This document shows positions 17,073 to 26,203 of a stretch of 64,000 bases of DNA, piece by piece. The translations under genes were made by a program, and so were the position numbers. The notes below the pieces were generated by a model. The model worked only from the letters and a program-made list of their open reading frames with translations, did no database searches and had not been told where the DNA came from. The stretch comes from Nocardioides insulae DSM 17944. Lineage in GTDB: Bacteria; Actinomycetota; Actinomycetes; Propionibacteriales; Nocardioidaceae. The stretch is taken from contig NZ_KE383928.1 in assembly GCF_000422825.1 (NCBI RefSeq), positions 818,930-882,929 of the forward strand, given 5' to 3'. Every line of letters starts with the position of its first letter. Position 1 is the first letter of the stretch.

Positions 17073-18767
17073 GTGGGTCATGTGGATGTCGCCGGGGTGA
17101 GATACGAGCTCGCCGACGGCCGGGTGCTGCTCGACGAGGTGTCCTTCCGGGTGGGCGACGGTGCGAAGGTCGCGCTGGTCGGGGCCAACGGTGCCGGCAA
17201 GACGACCCTGCTGAGGCTGGTGTCCGGCGAGCTGGGGCCGCACGCGGGGGTCGTGACCCGTAGCGGCGGCCTCGGGGTGATGCGCCAACACGTCGCGGCC
17301 GGGTCGACCACGGTCGGGGAGTTGCTGCTCAGCGTGGCGCCGGACAGGATCCGGGCCGCCGCGGCCGAGGTCGACCGCGTCGAGATCGCTCTGATGGACG
17401 ACGACACCGAGCCGCTCCAGTTCCGGTACGCCACCGCGCTCGCCGAGTACGCCGACGCGGGTGGCTACGACCTCGAGGTCACCTGGGACGTGTGCACGAC
17501 CGCGGCGCTCGGCGTGCCCTACGACCGGGCCCGGCACCGCGACCTGTCCACCCTCTCCGGAGGCGAGCAGAAGCGGCTGGTGCTCGAGTACCTGCTGCGC
17601 GGCCCCGATGAGGTGCTCCTCCTCGACGAGCCGGACAACTACCTCGACGTGCCCGGCAAGATCTGGCTGGAGCAGCGGATCAGGGAGTCGGAGAAGACGA
17701 TCCTGTTCATCAGTCACGACCGGGAACTGCTGGCCAGCACCGCGACCCGGGTGGTCACCGTCGAGCTCGGCTCGGGTGGGGGCAACCGGGTGTGGACCCA
17801 TCCGGGTGGGTTCGCGAGCTATCACCAGGCCCGGACCGAGCGGTTCGCCCGGTTCGAGGAACTCCGCCGGCGCTGGGACGAGGAGCACGCCAAGCTGCGC
17901 GCCCAGATGCTGATGTACAAGCAGAAGGCGGCGTACAACGCCGACATGGCCAGCCGGTATCAGGCCGCCCAGACCCGGCTGCGGCGCTTCGAGGAGGCGG
18001 GACCGCCCACCGAGCAGCCGCGCGAGCAGCAGGTCTCGATGCGGTTGCGGGGCGGCCGCACCGGCAAGCGGGCCGTCGTGTGCGAGCGGCTCGGCCTCAC
18101 CGGGCTGATGAGTCCCTTCGACCTGGAGGTCTGGTACGGCGAGCGGGTGGCGGTGCTGGGCTCGAACGGTTCCGGCAAGAGCCATTTCCTCCGACTCCTC
18201 GCTGCGGGCGGCAGCCGGCCCGACGTCGAGCACCTGCCGGTCGGCGACGTGCAGGTGGCACCGGTCGCCCACTCCGGCGTGGGGCGGCTGGGCGCGCGGG
18301 TGCGGCCGGGCTGGTTCGTCCAGACCCACGCCCACCCTGAGCTGCTGGGCCGGACGCTGCTGGAGATCCTGCACCGTGGGGACCAGACCCCGGACGGTCG
18401 CGGGCGCGCCGGGATGGGGCGGGAGCAGGCCAGCCGGGTGCTCGACCGGTACGAGCTGGCCGCGAACGCCGAGCAGACCTTCGACTCGCTCTCCGGCGGC
18501 CAGCAGGCGCGCTTCCAGATCCTGCTGCTCGAGCTCTCCGGCGCCACCCTGCTCCTGCTCGACGAGCCGACCGACAATCTCGATGTCGAGTCCGCGGAGG
18601 CGCTCGAGACCGGCCTGGACTCCTTCGAGGGCACGGTGCTGGCGGTCACCCACGACCGCTGGTTCGCCCGCGGGTTCGACCGGTTCCTCGTCTTCGGTGC
18701 GGACGGCGAGGTCTATGAGTCCGACGACCCCATCTGGGACGAGGGGCGGGTCCAACGCGTCCGCTGA
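17073..18767 (+). CDS. ABC-F family ATP-binding protein
   Basis: A 564-residue protein with two ABC domains and no membrane segments, the layout of ABC-F proteins that act on ribosomes. Domain 1 has Walker A GANGAGKTT at residues 37-45 and signature LSGGEQKR; domain 2 has GSNGSGKS and LSGGQQAR. A charged linker lies between them (RRRWDEEHAKLRAQMLMYKQ). The GTG at 17073 follows GACAAT at 17059-17064 by 8 bases, a leaderless pattern. The longer frame from 16683 runs through the repeat array and is rejected. Roles in antibiotic resistance or translation rescue are possible but not shown. Confidence 0.92.
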   Translation: MGHVDVAGVRYELADGRVLLDEVSFRVGDGAKVALVGANGAGKTTLLRLVSGELGPHAGVVTRSGGLGVMRQHVAAGSTTVGELLLSVAPDRIRAAAAEVDRVEIALMDDDTEPLQFRYATALAEYADAGGYDLEVTWDVCTTAALGVPYDRARHRDLSTLSGGEQKRLVLEYLLRGPDEVLLLDEPDNYLDVPGKIWLEQRIRESEKTILFISHDRELLASTATRVVTVELGSGGGNRVWTHPGGFASYHQARTERFARFEELRRRWDEEHAKLRAQMLMYKQKAAYNADMASRYQAAQTRLRRFEEAGPPTEQPREQQVSMRLRGGRTGKRAVVCERLGLTGLMSPFDLEVWYGERVAVLGSNGSGKSHFLRLLAAGGSRPDVEHLPVGDVQVAPVAHSGVGRLGARVRPGWFVQTHAHPELLGRTLLEILHRGDQTPDGRGRAGMGREQASRVLDRYELAANAEQTFDSLSGGQQARFQILLLELSGATLLLLDEPTDNLDVESAEALETGLDSFEGTVLAVTHDRWFARGFDRFLVFGADGEVYESDDPIWDEGRVQRVR

Positions 18768-18888
18768 GCTCGCCGCGCCCCTCGACGGGGCGTGGGCATC
18801 CTCAGCCGTCGCGAAGGGGTTCGATGCCGTCGGAGCCCGGCTCGGCAGCGGGGCGCGATCGATCGAGCGAGGGTCCAAGGGCAAGCGT

Positions 18889-18922
18889 GAGGCCCCACGG
18901 CAAGGGGGAACCGTGGGGCCTC
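18889..18922. terminator. Terminator between ABC-F and protease genes
   Basis: GAGGCCCCACGG (18889-18900) and CCGTGGGGCCTC (18911-18922) form a perfect 12-bp stem around a 10-nt loop, in the space between two convergent genes. Confidence 0.87.
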
Positions 18923-18934
18923 GAGGGGGCCGAT

Positions 18935-18985
18935 CGCCTGACGCCCGTGCCCCGTGGGGGACGGTGGGCGCCGGGGCGTCAGGCG
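18935..18985 (-). terminator. Second hairpin overlapping the protease stop
   Basis: CGCCTGACGCCC (18935-18946) pairs perfectly with GGGCGTCAGGCG (18974-18985). The right arm covers the last codons of the protease gene. The 27-nt loop is long, so it is a weaker candidate than the hairpin beside it. Confidence 0.5.
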
Positions 18986-20484
18986 TCGGAGTCGAGCGTC
19001 AGCGAGGCGGTGTCGGTCTTGCCGTCGCGGACGTAGGTGACGCTGACCTGGTCGCCGGGGCGGTAGGCCCGGACGGTGGCGATCAGGTCGTCGGCGCTGC
19101 TGATCGCCGAGTCGTCGACCTTGGTGATGATGTCGCCTGACTTGAGGCCGGCCTCGCCGGCGCTGGAGCCGTCGGAGACCTCCTGCACCTGGGCGCCGTC
19201 CTCGAGGTCCTCGGTGGACTGCTGCTCCTGCTCCTGCTGCTCGGGCTGCTGCTGCTCCTCCTGCCCGGGGAGGCCGAACCCGAAGCCGCCGAGGCCGCCC
19301 TCGTCCTGGCCTTCGCCCTGGCCCTCGCCCTCGCCGTACTGCGGGGCCTCCTGGGACTGGCCGGAGGCCGAGGCGTCCGAGACCGTGATCCCGAGGCGGG
19401 CGTGGGTGGGCGTCTCGCCCTGGGAGAGCTGGTCGATGATCGGCATCACCGAGTCGATCGGGATGGCGAAGCCGAGGCCGATCGAGCCGGCCTCACCGTC
19501 GGCGGAGGAGGTCGAGCGGATCGAGGAGTTGATGCCGACCAGGGAACCGGTCATGTCGACCAGGGCGCCGCCGCTGTTGCCGGGGTTGATCGCCGCGTCG
19601 GTCTGGATGGCCGGGTAGACGGTGGCGTTGCCCTCCTCGTCGGAGCCGACGTTGACGGGGCGGTCGAGCGCGCTCACGATGCCCGAGGTGACCGTGGAGT
19701 CCAGGCCGAAGGGCGAACCGATCGCGACGACCTGCTCGCCGACGTCCAGGTTGCTGGACTTGCCGATCGTGGCGGGGGTGAGACCCGAGACACCCTGTGC
19801 CTTGATCACCGCGGTGTCGGTGAGCGGGTCGGTGCCCAGCACGGTCGCCGGGGCGTGGGTGCCGTCGTTGAAGTCCACCCGGATGGTGCCGCCGTCGCCG
19901 GCGACGCTGGCGACGTGGTTGTTGGTGAGGATGGTGCCGTCGGCGCTGAGGATGATGCCGGAGCCCGAGCCGGAACCCTCCTCGCCGCTGACCTCGATCA
20001 TGACCACGGAGGGGAGCACGTTCGAGGCGACCGACTCGACGGAGCCGTCCGCGGCGTCCGCGTCGCCCTGGTCGACCACGTTGGCCACCGCGGAGGAGGT
20101 GCCGCCGTTGGACGGCTCCTCGCCCAGCGAGTTCCACAGGGCCGCACCACCCAGGCCGGCGCCCGCGCCCACGACCAGGGAGGCAGCCAGTACGCCGGCG
20201 ACGAAGCCGCTCCGGCCCGACCGCTTCGATCCTGTCGGCGCGGGCCCCGAGGCCGGAGCCGGCGCCTGGGTGGCGGTGGTGGTTGTGGCGGTCGCTGCCC
20301 CCCCGGCACCTGCCGGCGCGGCGGCCGCCACGTTCTCGTTGCGGGTGGGTGCCTCACTGGTGGGCTGGGAGGCTGCGCCGTCCGCACGCTGCGGGTCGAA
20401 CGTCCACGGCGTCCCGGCCGGCGGGGGCGTGGTCGGCCCCGGGTAGCGGGGGAACGGCTGGGTCTCATCGTGGCGTTCGGTCAT
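18979..20484 (-). CDS. HtrA/DegP-like trypsin-family serine protease with PDZ domain
   Basis: A 501-residue membrane-anchored S1C protease for envelope protein quality control. A proline/alanine-rich cytoplasmic N-terminus of about 90 residues leads to one membrane helix (GFVAGVLAASLVVGAGAGLG). The protease domain has the triad H190 (TNNHVAS), D223 (DPLTDTAV) and S304 (GNSGG). The C-terminal PDZ domain starts at ARLGITVSDAS and is interrupted by a Gln/Glu/Gly-rich insert at about residues 370-428 before resuming at AQVQEVSDGSSAGEAGL. It starts with ATG after GAAAG. It is convergent with the ABC-F gene. Confidence 0.95.
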   Translation of the reverse strand: MTERHDETQPFPRYPGPTTPPPAGTPWTFDPQRADGAASQPTSEAPTRNENVAAAAPAGAGGAATATTTTATQAPAPASGPAPTGSKRSGRSGFVAGVLAASLVVGAGAGLGGAALWNSLGEEPSNGGTSSAVANVVDQGDADAADGSVESVASNVLPSVVMIEVSGEEGSGSGSGIILSADGTILTNNHVASVAGDGGTIRVDFNDGTHAPATVLGTDPLTDTAVIKAQGVSGLTPATIGKSSNLDVGEQVVAIGSPFGLDSTVTSGIVSALDRPVNVGSDEEGNATVYPAIQTDAAINPGNSGGALVDMTGSLVGINSSIRSTSSADGEAGSIGLGFAIPIDSVMPIIDQLSQGETPTHARLGITVSDASASGQSQEAPQYGEGEGQGEGQDEGGLGGFGFGLPGQEEQQQPEQQEQEQQSTEDLEDGAQVQEVSDGSSAGEAGLKSGDIITKVDDSAISSADDLIATVRAYRPGDQVSVTYVRDGKTDTASLTLDSDA

Positions 20485-20775
20485 GTTCTTACTTTCGGAC
20501 CCGAGCCTGTGAGTCAGCTGAGATCACCCTGTCAGGCACGGAAGAAATCCGTCTCGGCCCTCACCGGAGATCCTCACCTGGGTCTTGCCCGCTGCTCAGG
20601 ACCGAGCCCGGAGGGTGGGGTCTCGATGGCCCCGGGTGACTCGTGGCATCAGGCGGCCGCCTGGGGGCTCGGGTGGGCCCAGATCGCGTCGTTCGGTGTG
20701 AGCTGCGACATCTCCAGCCCAACCAGTGGGATCTGCTCACCTTCCGTTCACCTCGGTGGGCTTGGGTGACCGGCT
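20485..20775. other. Divergent promoter region, protease and Pls genes
   Basis: This 291-bp space separates two divergent starts. The Pls GTG follows TTGGGT by 8 bases, a weak leaderless-type box. Short inverted pairs are present (GTGAGC and GCTCAC near 20698 and 20733), but none is convincing as an operator. I see no ORF here. Confidence 0.4.
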
Positions 20776-23700
20776 GTGATCGACCCCCTCCTGCGCGGTG
20801 ATTCCGCACCGCCCGCCCGCACGCTCGTCGACATCTTCCGGGAGACGGTCGCCGGTGCCGCGGATGAGCCCGCCGTCGACGCGGGCAACCGGGTGCTCAC
20901 CTACGCCGAGCTGGAGGAGGCGGCCGACGAGCTCGCCGAGCGGCTCGCCGAGCATGGGATCGGCCCCGGCGACAAGGTCGGGGTGCGCATCCCGAGCGGC
21001 ACCACCGACCTGTACGTCGCGGTCCTCGGCGTGCTGTGCGCCGGCGCCGGCTACGTACCGGTGGACGCCGAGGACCCGGAGGAGCGCGCCCGGCTGGTCT
21101 TCGGTGAGGCGCAGGTGGCTGCGGTCGTGGGTACTGACCTCGCCCTCGAGGTTCGCCGCCCCGGCGATGGACCGGTCGAGCCGGCCGACCCGGGCCTGGA
21201 CGACGACTGCTGGGTGATCTTCACCTCCGGTTCGACGGGTAAGCCCAAGGGAGTGGCGGTCTCGCACCGCAGCGCGGCTGCCTTCGTCGACGCGGAGAGC
21301 CGGATGTTCCTCCAGGAGGAACCCCTGGGCGTGGGGGATCGGGTGATGGCCGGGCTGTCGGTCGCCTTCGACGCGAGCTGTGAGGAGATGTGGCTGGCCT
21401 GGCGGTACGGCGCCTGCCTGGTGCCGGCGCCGCGTGCCCTGGTGCGCAGTGGGGTGGACGTCGGCCCCTGGCTGGTGGCCAACGAGATCACCGTCGTCTC
21501 CACGGTGCCGACCCTGGTCGCCCTGTGGCCGGCGCCGGCCCTGGAGCGGGTCCGACTGCTCATCATGGGCGGCGAGGCCTGCCCGCCGGAGCTGGCCGCG
21601 CGCCTGGCCCGGCCCGGGCGGGAGGTCTGGAACACCTACGGCCCGACCGAGGCGACCGTGGTCGCCTGCGGCGCGCTGCTGACCGGCGAGGGACCGGTGC
21701 GGATCGGGCTGCCCCTGGACGGTTGGGACCTCGCCGTCGTCGACGCCGAGGGGCGGCCCGTCCCGCCGGGCGCGACCGGGGAGCTGATCATTGGCGGGGT
21801 CGGGCTGGCCCGCTACCTCGATCCCGCGAAGGACGCGGAGAAGTACGCGCCGATGCCCACCCTCGGCTGGGAGCGGGCCTACCGCTCCGGCGACCTGGTG
21901 GTCAACGACCCGGAGGGGCTGCTCTTCGGCGGGCGCGCCGACGACCAGGTCAAGCTCGGCGGTCGCCGCATCGAGCTGGGCGAGGTCGACAGTGCCCTGC
22001 TGGCACTGCCGGAGGTGCACGGTGCCGCGGCCGCGGTGCGGCGTACCAACGCGGGTCATCAACTGCTGGTCGGGTACGTCGCGACCGCCCCGGGCTTCGA
22101 CCCCACCGCCGCGCTCGCCCAGCTCCGCCGGGAACTCCCGGCGGCACTGGTGCCGCGACTGGCGGTGGTGGACACCCTGCCGACCCGTACGTCGGGCAAG
22201 GTCGACCGGGACGCGCTGCCCTGGCCGGTCCCCGGCGCCGGTCGGACCGGAGGGGCGGAGCTGAGCGGCACGGCCGCGTGGATCGCCGAACTCTGGCTCG
22301 AGGTGCTCGGTGCGGAGGTGGGCAGCCGCGGGGACGACTTCTTCGACCTGGGCGGGGGCAGTCTGACCGCGGCGCAGATGGTGAGCCTGATCCGGGCGAC
22401 GTACCCCGAGGTGGTCGTCGGTGATCTCTACGCCAACCCGACCCTCGGCGAGCTCGCCGACCACCTCGACGGGCTCACCGCCGGGGGCGCCACCCGGGAC
22501 CACGAGGTGGCCTCGGTGCCGCTCAAGACGCAGGCGGGGCAGCTGCTCGCGAGCTTCGGGGTGCGCTGCCTGGCGGTGCCGCGCTGGCTCACCTGGACCG
22601 CGGTCGGTACCGCCGCGGCGGAGACGATCACCGGGATGGCCCTGCCGACGCTGCCGTGGTGGGGCCTCCTGCTCGCCGTCCTGGCCTTCCTCACCCCGCC
22701 GGGCCGGATCCTGCTGGCCGCGGGCGTGGTGCGGATCGTGCTGGCGCCGGTCACGCCTGGCGACCACCCCCGCGGTGGCAAGGCGCACCTCCGCCTCTGG
22801 TTCGCGACCCAGGCGGTCGCGCAGGTGGGGGCCGATGCGTTGGCCGGCAGTTCCTGGATGACCTGGTTCGCGCGGCTGCTCGGAGCCAAGGTGGGACGTG
22901 ACGTCGACCTGCACACGCTGCCGCCGGTCACCGGTCTGGCGCACTTGGGCAAGGGGTGCTCGATCGAGCCCGAGGTCGACCTCAGCGGGTGGTGGATCGA
23001 CGGCGACGTCGTCCGCCTCGGACCGGTGCACGTCGGGGCCGGGGCCCGGATCGGAGCGCGCTCGACCCTGACCCCCGACTCCTTCGTCGGGGCCCGGGCC
23101 GAGGTCGCCCCAGGTTCCGCGGTCTTCGGCACCGTCCCGGAGGGTGAGTTCTGGTCCGGCTCGCCCGCGCGGCGGGTCGCCGGCGAGGCCCGCGGACCCT
23201 GGCACCCCCGACGCCGCTCCTCGCCGCTGTGGGTGGGCGCGTACGGCGTCGCCGGGCTGGTGCTCGCCGGCCTGCCGGTGCTCGCGATCGCGGTCGGCAC
23301 GCTGGTGGCCTGGCTGCTGGCCGGATCGCCGTCGACGGTGGCGGCCCTGGCCGAGGGGGCGTGGCCCGGCCTGCTGTGGATCGCCCCGCTCGCCTCCGCG
23401 GTGGGCTTCGTGACCCTGGCGCTGGCGGTCTGGGCCGTCGTCCGTGTGGCCGGTCTGGCCATCGCGCCCGGCGTACACCCGGTGCGCAGCACCCGCGGCC
23501 TGGCCGTGTGGGCGACCGTCCGGGTGCTCGACGAGGCCCGCACCTGGCTGTTCCCGCTGTACTCCTCGATGCTGACACCGGCCTGGTTCCGCGCGCTCGG
23601 CGCCCGCATCGGGCGGGACGTGGAGATCTCGACCGCACTGCTGATCCCGCGGCTCACCCAGGTCAACGACCACGCCTTCCTCGCCGACGACACGCTCATC

Positions 23701-24669
23701 GGTGGCTACGAGCTCGGCGGCGGCTGGGTCCGGGTCGAGCGGGTCAAGGTCGGCAAGCGCGCCTTCGTCGGCAACTCCGGGATGGCCGCGCCCGGGCGCA
23801 AGGTCCCCAAGGCGTCGCTGGTCGCGGTGCTCTCCGCGGCCCCGCGGCGCAGGAAGGCCCGCTCCGGGGAGTCCTGGCTCGGTTCGCCGCCGGCCCGGCT
23901 CCGGCGTACCTCCGAACAGGGCGATGAGGGCCGCACCTACGACCCGCCCGCGCGGCTCAAGGTGGCTCGCGCGCTCCTCGAACTGTGCCGGCTGCTGCCC
24001 ATCACGCTCTCGGCGCTGCTCGGCGCGGGCGTGGTGGTCGCGGTGGTGCGGCTGTGGGAGGTGCACCTGCTCCTGGCGGTCCTGCTCGGCGGGGTCGCGC
24101 TGGTGCTGGCCGGGGCGCTCGCGGCGTTCTCGGCGGTGGTGGCCAAGTGGGCGCTGATCGGCCGGTTGCGTCCGGGCCAGCATCCGCTGTGGAGTTCGTT
24201 CGTGTGGCGCAACGAGCTGGCCGACACCTTCGTCGAGACCGTGGCGGCGCCGTGGTTCGCCCAGCCCGCCTCGGGTACGCCGCTGCTGGTCTGGTGGTTC
24301 CGGATGCTCGGGGCGCGGATCGGCCGAGGAGTCTGGATCGAGTCGCACTGGCTCCCGGAGGCGGACCTGGTGACGCTCGGGGACGGGGCGGTCGTCAACC
24401 ACGGCACGGTGGTGCAGACCCATCTCTTCCACGACCGGATGCTCAGCCTCGACACCGTCAGCCTGGACGACGGCGCGACCCTCGGCCCGCACAGCGTCGT
24501 GCTGCCGGCCGCGCGGATCGGCGGCCATGCGGTCGTCGGCCCCGCCTCGCTGGTCATGCGCGGGGAGTCGCTCCCGCCCAAGACGATGTGGATCGGCAAC
24601 CCGATCGGCCCCTGGGAGCTCGCCCCCGACGAGGCCGCCGCCCCTACCCCGCAGACCCAGGGAGCGTGA
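20776..24669 (+). CDS. Pls/PosA family nonribosomal peptide synthetase (poly-amino acid type)
   Basis: A 1297-residue single-module synthetase. Residues 1-490 are an adenylation domain: VIFTSGSTGKPKGVAVSH (A3), FDASCEEMW (A4), NTYGPTEATV (A5), TSGKVDR (A10). A carrier domain follows with the phosphopantetheine Ser at 529 (DLGGGSLTAAQ). The last 730 residues contain about six membrane segments alternating with left-handed beta-helix, acyltransferase-like units (VGAGARIGARSTL). This A-T-membrane design is that of epsilon-poly-lysine synthetase relatives, which polymerise one amino acid at the membrane. My hand-aligned specificity code is DAESIGTVVK, close to a lysine code. There is no condensation or thioesterase domain of the standard type. 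The product is predicted, not proven. Confidence 0.93.
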   Translation: MIDPLLRGDSAPPARTLVDIFRETVAGAADEPAVDAGNRVLTYAELEEAADELAERLAEHGIGPGDKVGVRIPSGTTDLYVAVLGVLCAGAGYVPVDAEDPEERARLVFGEAQVAAVVGTDLALEVRRPGDGPVEPADPGLDDDCWVIFTSGSTGKPKGVAVSHRSAAAFVDAESRMFLQEEPLGVGDRVMAGLSVAFDASCEEMWLAWRYGACLVPAPRALVRSGVDVGPWLVANEITVVSTVPTLVALWPAPALERVRLLIMGGEACPPELAARLARPGREVWNTYGPTEATVVACGALLTGEGPVRIGLPLDGWDLAVVDAEGRPVPPGATGELIIGGVGLARYLDPAKDAEKYAPMPTLGWERAYRSGDLVVNDPEGLLFGGRADDQVKLGGRRIELGEVDSALLALPEVHGAAAAVRRTNAGHQLLVGYVATAPGFDPTAALAQLRRELPAALVPRLAVVDTLPTRTSGKVDRDALPWPVPGAGRTGGAELSGTAAWIAELWLEVLGAEVGSRGDDFFDLGGGSLTAAQMVSLIRATYPEVVVGDLYANPTLGELADHLDGLTAGGATRDHEVASVPLKTQAGQLLASFGVRCLAVPRWLTWTAVGTAAAETITGMALPTLPWWGLLLAVLAFLTPPGRILLAAGVVRIVLAPVTPGDHPRGGKAHLRLWFATQAVAQVGADALAGSSWMTWFARLLGAKVGRDVDLHTLPPVTGLAHLGKGCSIEPEVDLSGWWIDGDVVRLGPVHVGAGARIGARSTLTPDSFVGARAEVAPGSAVFGTVPEGEFWSGSPARRVAGEARGPWHPRRRSSPLWVGAYGVAGLVLAGLPVLAIAVGTLVAWLLAGSPSTVAALAEGAWPGLLWIAPLASAVGFVTLALAVWAVVRVAGLAIAPGVHPVRSTRGLAVWATVRVLDEARTWLFPLYSSMLTPAWFRALGARIGRDVEISTALLIPRLTQVNDHAFLADDTLIGGYELGGGWVRVERVKVGKRAFVGNSGMAAPGRKVPKASLVAVLSAAPRRRKARSGESWLGSPPARLRRTSEQGDEGRTYDPPARLKVARALLELCRLLPITLSALLGAGVVVAVVRLWEVHLLLAVLLGGVALVLAGALAAFSAVVAKWALIGRLRPGQHPLWSSFVWRNELADTFVETVAAPWFAQPASGTPLLVWWFRMLGARIGRGVWIESHWLPEADLVTLGDGAVVNHGTVVQTHLFHDRMLSLDTVSLDDGATLGPHSVVLPAARIGGHAVVGPASLVMRGESLPPKTMWIGNPIGPWELAPDEAAAPTPQTQGA

Positions 24670-24684
24670 CGTAGGTTGCGACTC

Positions 24685-25995
24685 GTGCCGCACCTCCCCA
24701 CCGCCGACCCGTACCTGCCGCACCACGGCGACCCGTCCTGGCACGCGGTCCACTACGACCTCGATCTCGAGTACGACCTGGTCGGAAACCGGCTCAGCGG
24801 CACCGCCGTGATCACGGTCGAGGCGCTGACCGATCTGGACCGGCTGGTGCTCGACCTGGCCCACCTCCAGGTCAAGAAGGTCACCGTCGACGGCCGGCAG
24901 CCGGCCAAGCATGCCCACCGCCAGCATCGGCTGGTGGTCAGCCTGCGCGACCGGATCCGCGCGGGCGAGCGCGCCACCGTCACGGTCAAGTACGCCGGCA
25001 AGCCGCACCCGCTGGTCCTGCGCCACCACGGCGATGCCGGCTGGGAGGAGCTCACCGACGGGGTCATCGTCGCCGGCCAACCGCACGGCGCGCCCACCTG
25101 GTTCCCCTGCAACGACCGCGCGGACGACAAGGCCGCCTACACCATCTCCGTCTCCACGGCGGCCAACTACACGGTGGTGGCCAACGGCACCCTGGTCCGT
25201 CGTACCCGGCACGGCTCGGGGGAGACCTGGACGTACCAGCAGGTCGAGCCGATGCCGCCATACCTCGCGACCGTCCAGATCGGGCGCTACGCCCTGATCG
25301 AGCTCGACTCCGCCGGACGGGTGCCCATCCACGCGGCAGTGCCGGACTCCGCCCGCGCCGACTTCGACGCGTCCTTCGGCCGCCAGGGCGAGATGATGGC
25401 CTGCTTCGAGCGTCTCTTCGGGCCCTATCCGTTCCCGGCCTACACCGTCGTGGTCACCGACGACGAGCTCGAGATCCCGCTGGAGTCGCAGTCCCTCTCG
25501 ACCTTCGGCCGCAACTTCCTGACCGGGGAGTGGGAGCAGGTGCGCCTGGTCGCGCACGAGCTCGCCCACCAGTGGTTCGGCAACGCCGTCACGATGCGCC
25601 GGCTCCAGGACATCTGGCTGCACGAGGGCTTCGCCTGCTACGCCGAGTGGCTGTGGGCCGAGGACGGTGGCTACCGCTCGGCCGACGCCTGGGCGGCGCA
25701 TCACCACGCCCGGCTGGACGGACTGCGGAAGGACCTCCTGCTCGCCGATCCGGGGCCAGACCTGATGTTCGACGACCGGGTCTACAAGCGCGGCGCGCTC
25801 ACGCTGCATGCGCTGCGCGGCGAGCTCGGGGACGACGCCTTCTTCGGCCTGCTGCGCACCTGGGTCGCGCGGTACGCCGGCGGCTCGGCCGACACCGCCG
25901 ACTTCGAGGCCCTCGCGGCCGAGGTCGCCGGACGCCCCCTCACCGGCTTGTTCGACGCGTGGCTGCGCCGCAAGGAACTCCCCGCGCTGACCTGA
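24685..25995 (+). CDS. M1 family metallopeptidase
   Basis: A 436-residue zinc aminopeptidase-like protein. The zinc site is HELAHQW (H291, E292, H295) with the third ligand Glu in WLHEGFACYAEW. The M1 N-terminal beta-saddle precedes it. The helical C-terminal domain of large M1 enzymes is absent, giving the short form. The exopeptidase motif GxMEN is not seen; the region reads IPLESQSLSTFG. The GTG at 24685 lies 7 bases after TAGGTT (24672-24677), a leaderless pattern, and only 15 bp after the Pls gene. The pairing with Pls recurs in actinobacteria as I recall it. Confidence 0.92.
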   Translation: MPHLPTADPYLPHHGDPSWHAVHYDLDLEYDLVGNRLSGTAVITVEALTDLDRLVLDLAHLQVKKVTVDGRQPAKHAHRQHRLVVSLRDRIRAGERATVTVKYAGKPHPLVLRHHGDAGWEELTDGVIVAGQPHGAPTWFPCNDRADDKAAYTISVSTAANYTVVANGTLVRRTRHGSGETWTYQQVEPMPPYLATVQIGRYALIELDSAGRVPIHAAVPDSARADFDASFGRQGEMMACFERLFGPYPFPAYTVVVTDDELEIPLESQSLSTFGRNFLTGEWEQVRLVAHELAHQWFGNAVTMRRLQDIWLHEGFACYAEWLWAEDGGYRSADAWAAHHHARLDGLRKDLLLADPGPDLMFDDRVYKRGALTLHALRGELGDDAFFGLLRTWVARYAGGSADTADFEALAAEVAGRPLTGLFDAWLRRKELPALT

Positions 25996-26002
25996 CCTGC
26001 CC

Positions 26003-26024
26003 GCCGGTGCCGTCCGGCACCGGC
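26003..26024 (+). terminator. Terminator after the M1 peptidase gene
   Basis: GCCGGTGCC (26003-26011) and GGCACCGGC (26016-26024) form a perfect 9-bp stem around GTCC, 7 bp after the stop codon. Confidence 0.8.
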
Positions 26025-26130
26025 CGGGACGATCGCCGGCCATCGGGTCGCCGGAGATCCGATCGCGGATCGGCTCGCGACCGGGTGGGCTCGGGACCGG
26101 GTCGGTTCGGCGGTCGCCGGACAGCGGGTC

Positions 26131-26180
26131 GGCCCGGTGCGGCCCGGTGCGGCCCGGTGCGGCCCGGTGCGGCCCGGTGC
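26131..26180. repeat. Five 10-bp direct repeats GGCCCGGTGC
   Basis: Five exact head-to-tail copies of a 10-bp unit, with partial copies on both sides. They lie in the space between the convergent M1 peptidase and LysR genes. Such an exact array suggests replication slippage and could be variable between strains. Confidence 0.95.
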
Positions 26181-26203
26181 GGGCCGGTCGGCCCGGTCTG
26201 GGT

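Noticed and set aside
15414..18884. A minus-strand open frame of 1156 codons covering the P450 and ABC-F regions
   Set aside because: It runs antisense to the ABC-F gene and out of frame with the P450, whose heme motif is in another frame. It also crosses the repeat array.
20737..26043. A minus-strand open frame of 1768 codons opposite the Pls and M1 genes
   Set aside because: It is a high-GC antisense frame: the plus strand has clear domain motifs throughout, while the antisense product is Gly/Arg/Asp-rich without recognisable domains.
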